Source: Limnohabitans sp. B9-3 (lineage in GTDB: Bacteria; Pseudomonadota; Gammaproteobacteria; Burkholderiales; Burkholderiaceae_C). Taken from it: 64,000 nucleotides of DNA. The DNA lies in contig NZ_NESI01000003.1 in assembly GCF_002778325.1 (NCBI RefSeq), forward strand, positions 1 to 64,000, written 5' to 3'. This document shows, in pieces, positions 16,856 through 25,459 of the stretch (its first letter is position 1; every line of letters starts with the position of its first letter). Made by a program: the position numbers and the translations under genes. A model generated the notes under the pieces. It did no database searches, was not told the DNA's origin, and worked only from the letters and a program-made list of their open reading frames with translations.

Positions 16856-18934
16856 TTAATTGATGTATTGCTTGAGCAAATACGCCACCATGTCTTGGGA
16901 CATATTGGCTTGCGCCAGCATGGCCATCGCACCGTTTTGTTTGGTTTGGGCCACCGCCAATGCGGTGGTCTCTGTGGCTAAGTCATAGTCCATGATGTTG
17001 CCGTAAGCGGTGCTGGCATGGGTGCTGAGGTCTTCTTGATAGCTGCTCTGGTAGCCCATCCGGGTGAGTTGTGCGCCTGCAATGGCTTGGTAGCTTGAAA
17101 CCATATCGATGGCATCTTGGAGGGTCGCGATTGCATTGCTGCCGCCAGTGGCGGTAGAAATGTCTAGGTCTGACACCTTGGTGTCGCCGGTGGTTCCGCC
17201 ATAAGTCCCCTCCCTGAAGCCAACAGTTTCTAAGCTGGTGTTGCCATTGGTGCCTGCGGCCACGGTGAAGGTGGAATCTGAGCTTAAGGTGACGGTTGCA
17301 CGGTAGGTTTCGGCCGTTGCGGCAGTTTTGGCTGCTGTATTCATGCCCGAGATGCCCAGGGTGGCGCCAACGCCATCTGTGCTGCCAATTGAAATATTGC
17401 GGCCATCCGAGGCGGTCAGGGTGACACCACTGGTGTTATTTGTGGCGGTGACGCCGGTAAGGCCCGTGTAGGTGTTAAGCAACGTCACTACGCTCGCGAT
17501 GCTGGTCAATGAACCTGCCGCGATGGTTTGACCATTTAAGAAAATTGAGGTGACGCTACCCGCTACAAACCCCGTGCCCACCACCACATTGGGGTTCACG
17601 GTAGCGGTGACGCCGGTGTTGGTGGTTTGGCGGTTGATGGCAGCTGCCAGGGCGATGCCACTGGCCACTTTGGTGGACGAGGTGGCTGTGGCATCTGATG
17701 CCGTGTCGTCTGAACTGAACGAGGCGCCAATGGCGTAGCCATTGATGGTCATATCGCCACTGGTGATGGCCGTGGCCGCGGAGGTGGAACCACCTAAGTT
17801 TTTACTGGCTACTTGAGCTGTATTGGCCGAGTAGGTGCCAAGTGCCAAGTCGGCATTGGCCAAGGTGCCGCCCACGTTGCTGCTGATGACGATGTCGCTT
17901 TGGTCCAAGCTGCGCAGGGTGTAGGTGCCGGCATAAGTACCCGCCGCTGCCACGCCCGTGTTGAGTTTGGTCAGGGTGCCACTGTAGGCAACGGTGATGT
18001 TGCGGCCGTCGCTGGCCGTGAGGCTTACACCTGAAGCCGTGCTGTAGTTGTCAACGGCCGTGACACCTGTTTGGCCGGAGTTGCTGTTGATCGCAGTGAC
18101 CACAGAGGCACGGTTGGTGTCGTAGCTTGTGCCAGCCAGGGTGACCGAGATGGCGGTGCCATTGATGATGATGGTTCCTGTGGCGGTGGCAGACGACGTC
18201 ATGGTGGTGCCGCCCACATCGGTGGTGCCAGCGGTCGCCTCGACATTGGTGGTGCCAGATATCAGGTTGATGGCCGCCGCTTTGGCAATCGCGCTGCCGG
18301 AAGCGGAGGCGTAGGAGGTGGTGTCGTAGCTGGCCAGCGAAGCCCCCACGGTGTAGCCATTGATGACCAAATCGCCTGAGGCTAGGGCGGTGGTCGATGC
18401 ACCGAGTGAGCTCAGTGCCAACGCATCGCCAGAGCCCAAGGCTGACGACAACACGGAGCCAAAGCTCAGTGTGGTGGTGTCGCCGACGTTGATGCCACTT
18501 TGAACTTTCAGGGTGGGCGTGTCGCCATTGAGCAAAGAGGTGCCGTTGTACAAGGCGTTGTTGGCCAACGTATCAATGTCCTCAATGTAAGACGCAAACA
18601 GGGTTTGATTGCTTGCAAGCGTGGTGCTGTCTGTCGAACTGGCGGAGGTGGTGGCCAGTTCCAGCATGGCTGCTAATGTGGTTTGAATGCTCGACAGGGC
18701 CGTGTCTACGGTGTTCACTGCCGTAATTCCGGCGTTGATGTTGCCCACGGCTTTGGCATAAGAAGCTATTTTGGCGGCCCATTTGTTGGCGATGCCTATG
18801 CCCACGGGGTCGTCTTTGGCGCTGTTGACCTGCAGTTGTGTGCTGATGCGCGTGCTGGCTTGCGCGTAGGCCGTGCTTGCCGTTTTATAGGCATTGGCTG
18901 CAACGATTGCATTTGTATTGGTTCCGATGATCAT
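16856..18934 (-). CDS. Divergent flagellin
   Basis: 692 residues. It starts MIIGTNTNAIVAANAYKTAS. The usual LSTGKRINSAKDDAAGLAI region is altered to ISTQLQVNSAKDDPVGIGIANK. The C-terminus has NIMDYDLATETTALAVAQTK and AMAMLAQANMSQDMVAYLLKQYIN, so both D0/D1 ends are present but distant from the other two flagellins. The central region repeats INGYxIGASxxSxD...AIAKAAAIN (hook-IN-like) twice, like its paralogues. GAGGTGAAGCC precedes the ATG. GCCGATAG (18963-18970 on the minus strand) is a good sigma-28 -10 but has no matching -35. A minor or specialised filament protein is likely. Confidence 0.88.
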   Translation of the reverse strand: MIIGTNTNAIVAANAYKTASTAYAQASTRISTQLQVNSAKDDPVGIGIANKWAAKIASYAKAVGNINAGITAVNTVDTALSSIQTTLAAMLELATTSASSTDSTTLASNQTLFASYIEDIDTLANNALYNGTSLLNGDTPTLKVQSGINVGDTTTLSFGSVLSSALGSGDALALSSLGASTTALASGDLVINGYTVGASLASYDTTSYASASGSAIAKAAAINLISGTTNVEATAGTTDVGGTTMTSSATATGTIIINGTAISVTLAGTSYDTNRASVVTAINSNSGQTGVTAVDNYSTASGVSLTASDGRNITVAYSGTLTKLNTGVAAAGTYAGTYTLRSLDQSDIVISSNVGGTLANADLALGTYSANTAQVASKNLGGSTSAATAITSGDMTINGYAIGASFSSDDTASDATATSSTKVASGIALAAAINRQTTNTGVTATVNPNVVVGTGFVAGSVTSIFLNGQTIAAGSLTSIASVVTLLNTYTGLTGVTATNNTSGVTLTASDGRNISIGSTDGVGATLGISGMNTAAKTAATAETYRATVTLSSDSTFTVAAGTNGNTSLETVGFREGTYGGTTGDTKVSDLDISTATGGSNAIATLQDAIDMVSSYQAIAGAQLTRMGYQSSYQEDLSTHASTAYGNIMDYDLATETTALAVAQTKQNGAMAMLAQANMSQDMVAYLLKQYIN

Positions 18935-19085
18935 GGCTTCACCTCATAGACGTTGGGCAACCTATCGGCAATGTTTTGCCGGTGGCAAAGCAAGTATGTG
19001 TGAGAGCGAAACCTGAACTTTAAAAACTTTAGCGATCTTTACACTTTTTACATTTTTTAAAGGTGTTGATAGTGTCGTTGAAACA

Positions 19086-19100
19086 TGGCATACGTTTTGC
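19086..19100 (+). promoter_or_regulatory. Sigma-54 promoter of the 155-residue TPR-like gene
   Basis: TGGCATACGTTTTGC: -24 GG at 19087-19088 and -12 GC at 19099-19100 with exactly 10 nt between. The -24 has TGGCAT instead of TGGCAC. Transcription would begin near 19112, which makes the ATG at 19173, preceded by AGGAG, the usable start. Confidence 0.75.
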
Positions 19101-19172
19101 TTTGGACAATTCATGAGCCAACGCATTTCGGCGAATGGCATGTTTTTCCGACACTTCAAGCAGGAGCTTTCC

Positions 19173-19640
19173 ATGACCCTTATTCAAGAATTGATGAACC
19201 AAGCCGCCGTGGGTGGTTTGTTGAACGTCCAGTCAATCCAGCGCTTCACGCCTGCTGAGATTCGCGAAACCATTCAATCGTTGGTGGCGACAGAGCAATT
19301 TGATTTGGCCAATGCCTTGGGTGATGCTGGCATGAGCCTGCATCCACACAGCGCAGACATTTTGGCGATCACGAGCTTATTGGCCATGATGAACCAAGAC
19401 TGGTCTTTGGCGGTTGAATTGATCGACGAGTTGATTGAAATTCAAGGTGCAACCACACCGGCATTTACCCACGTGATGTTGGTTCGTGCTTTGCGCTGTA
19501 ACTTAGATCCTGCTCGCGCACTGGCTGCAGCCCATCAAGGTTTGGCGGCTTACCCAGAGCACACAGAATTGACGGCAGAAGCCATCGACCTCGATGCTTA
19601 TGCCGACACCATGCAAGCCCCTAGCGGGTACGTCCACTAA
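19173..19640 (+). CDS. Small TPR-like helical protein between flagellin genes
   Basis: 155 residues from ATG 19173, with AGGAG 6 nt upstream; an in-frame ATG at 19113 falls at the predicted transcription start. All-helical pattern: ETIQSLVATEQFDLANALGDAG, LHPHSADILAITSLLAMM and DPARALAAAHQGLAAYPEHTEL, which looks like two or three TPR-type repeats. It has its own sigma-54 promoter, and the giant flagellin follows 175 nt later with another. I do not recognise the family; a flagellin chaperone or secretion-coupled regulator is a reasonable guess, since no fliS or flgN is present here. Confidence 0.75.
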   Translation: MTLIQELMNQAAVGGLLNVQSIQRFTPAEIRETIQSLVATEQFDLANALGDAGMSLHPHSADILAITSLLAMMNQDWSLAVELIDELIEIQGATTPAFTHVMLVRALRCNLDPARALAAAHQGLAAYPEHTELTAEAIDLDAYADTMQAPSGYVH

Positions 19641-19754
19641 TTGGCAATTGCCGCTGGCAAAACTTAGCCGCTTTCAGCGAACAAAGCTTGCCGCAGCAAA
19701 CAAAAGATTACTTTCAACCCCTTATTTGAACCGTCAAAAAAGCGCTAAAACACT

Positions 19755-19769
19755 TGGCACGCAGTTTGC
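19755..19769 (+). promoter_or_regulatory. Sigma-54 promoter of the giant flagellin
   Basis: TGGCACGCAGTTTGC: exact -24 TGGCAC and -12 TTGC with GG (19756-19757) and GC (19768-19769) separated by 10 nt. Start near 19781 gives a short leader before CAGGAGA and the ATG at 19816. Confidence 0.9.
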
Positions 19770-19815
19770 TTTAGGGTTTGGGTAGTTAAAGACCGCATCG
19801 GTCAGGAGAATACAA

Positions 19816-22800
19816 ATGGCAGTTATCAACACCAACGTCAAAGCGCTGTTTTCACAAGCAGCATTGAAGTCCACAGAGCGTACGCAGTCAACGGCTATGC
19901 AGCAGTTGTCGACCGGTAAACGCATTAACTCGTCACGTGACGACGCGGCTGGTATGGCGATTGCCACACGCATGACGCATCAGATTCGCAGCTTGAACCA
20001 AGCTGTGCGCAATGCGGGTGATGCTGTCACTTTGATTCAAACGGCTGAAGGCGCGACCAACGAAATCACGGACATGATGCAACGCATGCGTGAGTTGGCC
20101 ATCCAAGCGTCCAACGGCACCAACGACAACAACCAACGTAGCTACTTGGACCTTGAGTTCCAGCAGCTGAAAAAACAAATTGTCCAAATTTCTGACAACA
20201 CGGAATGGAACGGCTTTCCAGTCCTCAATGGCAGCACGGGCGAACGGGTGGGTATCAAGCCTGTTTATAAAACAACGTCTGAGCCATTGGTCGACAACAA
20301 AGTCAAGTTTGATGCTGCTCAGCCCACCACCACCTCTGCCACCGTGGGTGTTGCAGGCGTGAACCAAGTTGATACGGTCACTTTTTCTGCCATGGCCAAC
20401 GGCGAAACCATCACGATTGCAGGTTTGACCTTCACCGCAAACCAAGCGAACACGGCCTCTGAAGTGGCTGCTGCGTTTGCCAACATTGCTGCTGGCACCG
20501 CTGCGCCTTTGTTGTCCAACCAGAAGGGCACTTATTCCGGTGCTTTGGCAGGTTTTAGTACGGGTAACAACACAGCCAGTACCGTCACAACCTCCAGCGT
20601 TGCGCAAGCGGCTACAGCCCCAGCTGTCGCGGTCACAGGAACTGCCACAGCAACATTGGCATCCCCAGCCACTGTGGTGGGTGTCCCCAATACGCTGGGT
20701 CGCACGCAAAGTTCGACTGTGACCTTCCCAGCACTGGGTGCAGGCCAGAGCATGACAGTGGCAGGTTTGACCTACACCGCCACAGTAGCCAGCAGTGGCT
20801 CTGAAGTAGCGACCGCGTTTGCCAATTTGGCAGCCGGTACAGTCGCAGCGACTTTGACTGGTCAAAAGGGTACTTATTCAGGCACTTTGACAGGTGTTAA
20901 TACAGGTTCTGTGGCTGGCAGCGGTGTGACGTTCACAAGCACCACACGATTTACGGCCCTCACGCCCGTCACTGTGACGCCAGGGGGTGGTGCCTTGATG
21001 CCCACCATCACCACCGAACTGGGTGTTGCGGGTGGCGGTTCTTACTTGGGTGGCACGGCTACTTTTTCTAAGGCAGGTACCTTGTCCATCTTGGCCGCTG
21101 GCCCATCCTCAGTTTCAAAAGCCACTTACACGTTGGAGGATGGTCAAACTTTGGACATCTCCGCCAGCGTCACGATTGCAGCGGGTGTGATCACCTTGGA
21201 CAAACTCAAGCTGGATCAAGCAGGACAAAACATTTTGTCGGGCCCTAGTACCGGCACTTTGACCATCACCCAGGTCGTCCCCGCCGGCACTGCGGCTGCA
21301 TTTGCAGCGGCCGACCGCGTGTCCTTGAACGTGTCGCGTTCCTTGAGCAACTTGGAGCCCTTGTACGCCAGTGATGCGATCATCAACGGGGTCCAAATCG
21401 GCGCCTCTCGCGCAGCGGATGACTTGTTATCACCCAAGACCAACGCCATCGCCAGTGCCATCGCCAAGGTGGCGGCAATCAACGAAAAATCCCTTGCCAC
21501 AGGCGTTCAAGCCACGGTCAACCCCAACTTGATGACCGGTGCAGCCATGTCGGGTTCGGGTCAAGCCACAGGTACGGTGCGTATCAACGGTTTCATCACA
21601 CCCATGGTGACCACCACCTTGGACAACCCCCGCGATTCACGCATCAACATGGTGAAAGCCATCAACTTTATTTCTGACCAAACAGGGGTGAAAGCGATCG
21701 ACACCTTTGCGGACAACAAAGGCATTACCTTGGTTGCAGCAGATGGTCGCAATATCGAAGTGATGTTCAACACAGCCAGCACTGACGCAGACTTCTCACG
21801 TTTGACGGGTCTGAATCAAGGCGTGCAATCAGGCAGCTACTCGTTAGAAAGCTCGGTGGAAACGCCGATCGACGTCACCAGTGGTACAAATGGCAGCATT
21901 GCCCGCGCGGGTTTGGAAACGGCCAAGTACGACAGCCAAACCTTGACCACCGTCACCTCTAAGCCACGTTTGCAGGCTTCGACGGTCAGCGATATCAAGA
22001 TGCTGGCTGTGGGCGATTTGCGCATTAATGGTGTCGACATTCGCCCAGCTGTGCCTGGTGACGACACGCTGTCCAACACACAAAGTGTGACAAGCAAAGC
22101 CGTGGCCAGTGCCATCGCCACAGCGGCCGCGATCAACGCCAGCACTGCGAAAACGGGTGTCACGGCTGTGGCTGTTCCTGTCACCGTGACCGGCAACATC
22201 ACCAGTGTCGCTTTGCCAACGGCGGCTAACTTGGCAGCTTCGAACAACGTGCAGTCCTTGTTCATCAACGGTGTGAACGTTCAAGTTGAGATGTCGTCGA
22301 CACAAACAGAATCGGCACGTCGCACCGCTGTGGTGGCTGCGATTCATAAAAATGCAGGCTTGACGGGTGTCGATGCAGAGGACACCGGCAACGGTGGCGT
22401 AACCTTGAAGGCGGTCGATGGTCGTAACATTTCGATTTGGTACGACAAAACCAAAGCCACCGCCGGTAGCTTCGGTTTGGGCTTTGGCACAGAGACCAAC
22501 AACCCATCTGGTGTGACGGGTATTCCCAACGCCACCCAGTTGTCCACTACAGCAGCGACGGCCTACGGCTCTATTGCTTTGCAATCGACCAAAGCCATCA
22601 CCGTGGAGCCGGGTGACAACGGTTTCAACTCGGACGGCGACTTCAACAACCTTGGGTTCTCTCAAGGCACCTTTGGTGGTGAAGTGAACGAGGCGACCTC
22701 TAAGATGAGCCCACCACGCACAGGCCGTTTGGCCTTCCAAGTGGGTGCCAATGCCAACCAAACGATCAACATCGACTTGGCCGACTTCGGCAAAGGCGGT

Positions 22801-23217
22801 CCGATCACAGGTGAAATCACCTGGGACGTGGACTTGACGCCTTTGGGTGTCAACCAACCGATTCCTACGCCTGACGCAGGGGGACCCAAGTTGTTTGGCA
22901 AACCTTTGACACGCACGTCGATCAGCACCATGGATGGTGCCCAAGCGGTACTTTCCAAGTTGGACTCAGCTATGGACAAGGTCAACCAAACCCGCGCTAC
23001 CATGGGTGCGGTGATGAACCGACTGGACCACGTTATCAACAACCTGTCCAACGTGTCGATGAACTTGTCGACATCGCGCAGCCAGATTGAAGACGCCGAT
23101 TACGCCTCGGCTTCGACCGAATTGGCGAAAAACCAAATCATGCAGCAAGCTGCGACAGCGGTTTTGGCGCAGGCCAACACCAGCCAGCAGTCTGTGATGA
23201 AGTTGTTGGGCGGTTAA
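19816..23217 (+). CDS. Giant flagellin (1133 aa) with duplicated insert domain
   Basis: The N-terminus MAVINTNVKALFSQAALKST with LSTGKRINSSRDDAAGMAI and MMQRMRELAIQAS, and the C-terminus RSQIEDADYASASTELAKNQ with AVLAQANTSQQSVMKLLGG, are canonical polymerisation domains. The middle (about 170-1030) is one of the largest flagellin variable regions one would expect. It holds a duplicated 65-residue unit, then hook-IN-like repeats (INGVxI... AIAKVAAIN...TGV) and further beta-rich Thr/Gly/Ala sequence. Such inserts project from the filament surface and are natural glycan acceptors. Sigma-54 control sets it apart from the first flagellin. CAGGAGA precedes the ATG. Confidence 0.94.
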   Translation: MAVINTNVKALFSQAALKSTERTQSTAMQQLSTGKRINSSRDDAAGMAIATRMTHQIRSLNQAVRNAGDAVTLIQTAEGATNEITDMMQRMRELAIQASNGTNDNNQRSYLDLEFQQLKKQIVQISDNTEWNGFPVLNGSTGERVGIKPVYKTTSEPLVDNKVKFDAAQPTTTSATVGVAGVNQVDTVTFSAMANGETITIAGLTFTANQANTASEVAAAFANIAAGTAAPLLSNQKGTYSGALAGFSTGNNTASTVTTSSVAQAATAPAVAVTGTATATLASPATVVGVPNTLGRTQSSTVTFPALGAGQSMTVAGLTYTATVASSGSEVATAFANLAAGTVAATLTGQKGTYSGTLTGVNTGSVAGSGVTFTSTTRFTALTPVTVTPGGGALMPTITTELGVAGGGSYLGGTATFSKAGTLSILAAGPSSVSKATYTLEDGQTLDISASVTIAAGVITLDKLKLDQAGQNILSGPSTGTLTITQVVPAGTAAAFAAADRVSLNVSRSLSNLEPLYASDAIINGVQIGASRAADDLLSPKTNAIASAIAKVAAINEKSLATGVQATVNPNLMTGAAMSGSGQATGTVRINGFITPMVTTTLDNPRDSRINMVKAINFISDQTGVKAIDTFADNKGITLVAADGRNIEVMFNTASTDADFSRLTGLNQGVQSGSYSLESSVETPIDVTSGTNGSIARAGLETAKYDSQTLTTVTSKPRLQASTVSDIKMLAVGDLRINGVDIRPAVPGDDTLSNTQSVTSKAVASAIATAAAINASTAKTGVTAVAVPVTVTGNITSVALPTAANLAASNNVQSLFINGVNVQVEMSSTQTESARRTAVVAAIHKNAGLTGVDAEDTGNGGVTLKAVDGRNISIWYDKTKATAGSFGLGFGTETNNPSGVTGIPNATQLSTTAATAYGSIALQSTKAITVEPGDNGFNSDGDFNNLGFSQGTFGGEVNEATSKMSPPRTGRLAFQVGANANQTINIDLADFGKGGPITGEITWDVDLTPLGVNQPIPTPDAGGPKLFGKPLTRTSISTMDGAQAVLSKLDSAMDKVNQTRATMGAVMNRLDHVINNLSNVSMNLSTSRSQIEDADYASASTELAKNQIMQQAATAVLAQANTSQQSVMKLLGG
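20371..20907 (+). repeat. Duplicated 65-residue domain inside the giant flagellin
   Basis: Copy 1 (20371-20565, DTVTFSAM...GFSTG) and copy 2 (20713-20907, STVTFPAL...GVNTG) align without gaps at 39 of 65 identical residues by my hand count. Shared words include SEVA.AFAN and QKGTYSG. The start-to-start offset is 342 nt. The other two flagellins do not contain the unit. Confidence 0.85.
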
Positions 23218-23236
23218 CCGAGCCCCTCCTGACGCT

Positions 23237-23557
23237 GTGAAAGCTGAAGAGGGCGCTTCGCCTGGACCCAAATTGTCTAAGTCACCCAACTTACCCAAGG
23301 GCCCCAATTGCTGGGACTGTCGTTACTTGACGACCACCTGGGACGTGAATGCGCCGTATGGCTGCAAGTTCATGGGTTTTCGTTCGCGTGTGATTCCCTC
23401 GCTGGAAGTGCTGCGCACGGACGGCCGTTTTTGTGGCGCGTTTGTGGCCAAACCTCCCCGTGTAGAAAAAAAGACAGACAAGCCTGTCGAGCAACCGTCG
23501 GATCGTCAGAAAACTGACTTTCGCAGGCCTGTTGTGCGCATCAACTTAATTACATAG
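23237..23557 (+). CDS. Small four-cysteine protein of flagellar loci, function unknown
   Basis: 106 residues from GTG 23237, 19 nt after the giant flagellin stop, so probably co-transcribed. The core PNCWDCRYLTTTWD ... YGCKFMGF ... IPSLEVLRTDGRFCGAF has four Cys in a C-x2-C ... C ... C arrangement that could bind zinc. Both termini are charged and disordered-looking. I recall related proteins in flagellar or sigma-54 regions under misleading names, but no function. No ATG precedes the conserved part, so a GTG or TTG start is required. Confidence 0.65.
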   Translation: MKAEEGASPGPKLSKSPNLPKGPNCWDCRYLTTTWDVNAPYGCKFMGFRSRVIPSLEVLRTDGRFCGAFVAKPPRVEKKTDKPVEQPSDRQKTDFRRPVVRINLIT

Positions 23558-23571
23558 GTTACAAAAACACC

Positions 23572-23586
23572 TGGCACGCACCTTGC
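23572..23586 (+). promoter_or_regulatory. Sigma-54 promoter of the activator-fliEFGH-X-IJ operon
   Basis: TGGCACGCACCTTGC is an exact consensus: GG 23573-23574 and GC 23585-23586 with 10 nt between, followed by AT. It drives a gene that itself encodes a sigma-54 activator, implying autoregulation or activation by a second regulator outside the window. Confidence 0.92.
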
Positions 23587-23620
23587 ATAACAGTCTTACC
23601 TTTATTTCAGGCTGTTCAAA

Positions 23621-25099
23621 GTGATTGCTTCTTCTGTCAACGTTATTCATGCCGTGTGGTTGGACCCCTTCAGTCCACTGCAAGCGGCAGATCGCGCCCA
23701 GCTGGATGCCGCCGGTATCAGCTTGCAAACCGTCTCAACATTGGGCGACCTCACCTTGGCTTTGCGCCGTGCGCATGTGTTGGTGATTCGTCTGGGCGAC
23801 AGCGCTGAGCTGTTGCAAGAAGTTCAAACCCTCGTGGCCCAACTGGGTCACACCGTGCCTGTGCTGTGCCGCGTCGAGCGTCGTCGCCTAGAAGTGGCTG
23901 TGGACGCGATGCGCATGGGCGCTTTGCATGTGTTGCCTGCGGACGAGTGGTCGGCTGGCGCTTGGCAAGATGCCGTCAAAGGCTTGAACGCCCCCGAACT
24001 CAAAACCAAGAGCTACGTGTTTGTGGACCCGACCAGCCAACATTTGCTGGCCTTGGCCCAACGTGTGGCCCAAACTGAAGTGACCGCCTTGTTGGTGGGA
24101 CCCACGGGCGCCGGTAAAGAAGTGTTGGCCCGTGTGCTGCACGAATCGTCACCGCGCGCCAAAGGCCCGTTTGTGGCCTTGAACTGCGCGGCCATGCCTG
24201 AGCATTTGATCGAAGACATGTTGTTTGGCCACGAGAAGGGCGCATTCACCGGCGCTTTGAAAGAGCACAAAGGTTTGTTTGAACAAGCCCATGGCGGCAC
24301 CATCTTCTTGGACGAAATTGGCGAGATGCCCATGAACTTGCAAGCCAAGTTGCTGCGCGTCTTGCAAGAGAAAAAACTCAACCGTTTGGGCGGCGAAGGC
24401 ACCATTGACCTCGATGTACGTGTGGTCGCTGCTACCAACAAAGATTTGAAGCTGGCCATTGAGCAGCGCGAATTCCGCGAAGACTTGTACTTCCGCATCA
24501 GCACCTTCCGTTTGCGCATCCAGCCTTTGAAGGACCGTCCAGGCGACATCGTGCCATTGGTGGCCCAGTCTTTGGCGCGTCATGTCAAGGGCGGTGTGCC
24601 GTTCACCGTGACCGAAGATGCCCAAGTGTTGTTGCAAAGTTACCCTTGGCCCGGCAATGTGCGCGAACTCGAAAACGTGGTGCAACGTGCTGTCGTGTTG
24701 TGTGGTGGCCGCACCATCAGCCCTGCACATTTGATGTTTGACGATGCGTCCATGGACGACCAAGCTTTGCCCGCGCTGCACGCTGCGCCTGCTGCGTCTG
24801 TCATGTCCGCTTTGAACGAGGCCTTGGCCCAAGCCATGCCGGTAACTCAAGAACCGCAGATTCCTGCCTTCAACGCGGCTGTGGCTGCGATGGCGCCCAT
24901 CGCAACACGCGACGCGTCTGCCCCTGTGAATTTGGGCCATGCGGTGAAAGCCAGCGAGCACCAAGTGATCATGGCTGCTATTCAAAGCACCGAAAGCCGC
25001 ATGGAGGCTGCTGCCAAGTTAGGCATCAGCCCACGCACCTTGCGTTACAAACTCGCGCAGTTGCGCACCTTGGGTATGCCTGAAGGAGTGTCCGCATGA
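23621..25099 (+). CDS. Sigma-54-dependent flagellar transcriptional activator (FleQ/FlrC type)
   Basis: 492 residues from GTG 23621. N-terminal domain (about 8-120) looks like a receiver that has lost its phospho-acceptor Asp: the beta3 end reads HVLVIRLGDS. AAA+ domain: Walker A GPTGAGKE (about 160-167), GAFTGA sigma-54 contact loop (about 207-212), TIFLDEIGEMP Walker B, REDLYFRIS arginine fingers. C-terminal Fis-type HTH AAKLGISPRTLRYKLAQLR near 470. It probably activates the four sigma-54 promoters here. The stop overlaps fliE by 4 nt. Activity without phosphorylation, as in FleQ, is an inference. Confidence 0.9.
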   Translation: MIASSVNVIHAVWLDPFSPLQAADRAQLDAAGISLQTVSTLGDLTLALRRAHVLVIRLGDSAELLQEVQTLVAQLGHTVPVLCRVERRRLEVAVDAMRMGALHVLPADEWSAGAWQDAVKGLNAPELKTKSYVFVDPTSQHLLALAQRVAQTEVTALLVGPTGAGKEVLARVLHESSPRAKGPFVALNCAAMPEHLIEDMLFGHEKGAFTGALKEHKGLFEQAHGGTIFLDEIGEMPMNLQAKLLRVLQEKKLNRLGGEGTIDLDVRVVAATNKDLKLAIEQREFREDLYFRISTFRLRIQPLKDRPGDIVPLVAQSLARHVKGGVPFTVTEDAQVLLQSYPWPGNVRELENVVQRAVVLCGGRTISPAHLMFDDASMDDQALPALHAAPAASVMSALNEALAQAMPVTQEPQIPAFNAAVAAMAPIATRDASAPVNLGHAVKASEHQVIMAAIQSTESRMEAAAKLGISPRTLRYKLAQLRTLGMPEGVSA

Positions 25100-25440
25100 T
25101 TGACCGTATTTCTAACGCCAACATCATGTCGATGATGGAAACGCTGCGTGCGCACCAAGCGCAGGCGAACGGACCGTCATCGCAGGTGAGCGAAGCCAGC
25201 TCGGCCAAGATCGAAGGCCAGTCGAACTTCTTTGACTCGGTCAAAACCGCGCTCGACAAAGTCAACGACACGCAGGCCAAGTCCAGCGCCATGTCGGACG
25301 CATTCGACCGCGGCGAAAACGTGCCCCTCACCGATGTGGTGTTGAGCATGCAGAAATCCTCGCTGGCTTTTGAAGCCACTTTACAAGTACGCAACAAGGT
25401 GATGAAGGCGTACGAAGAAATCATGAACATGCCGGTGTAA
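25096..25440 (+). CDS. fliE: Flagellar hook-basal body protein FliE
   Basis: 114 residues. The C-terminal conserved helices SFFDSVKTALDKVND, PLTDVVLSMQKSSLAFEATLQVRNKVMKAYEEIMNMPV are diagnostic. FliE links the MS-ring to the proximal rod. The start overlaps the activator stop (ATGA), so transcription and translation are coupled to the activator gene. Confidence 0.95.
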   Translation: MIDRISNANIMSMMETLRAHQAQANGPSSQVSEASSAKIEGQSNFFDSVKTALDKVNDTQAKSSAMSDAFDRGENVPLTDVVLSMQKSSLAFEATLQVRNKVMKAYEEIMNMPV

Positions 25441-25459
25441 TCTGGATTGAGAGACTGAT

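Noticed and set aside
18962..18985. Sigma-54-like sequence (CGGCAAAACATTGCC) on the minus strand before the divergent flagellin
   Set aside because: Only 9 nt lie between GG and GC instead of 10, and -24 lacks TGGCAC. The overlapping GCCGATAG fits a sigma-28 -10 better but has no -35, so no promoter was called.
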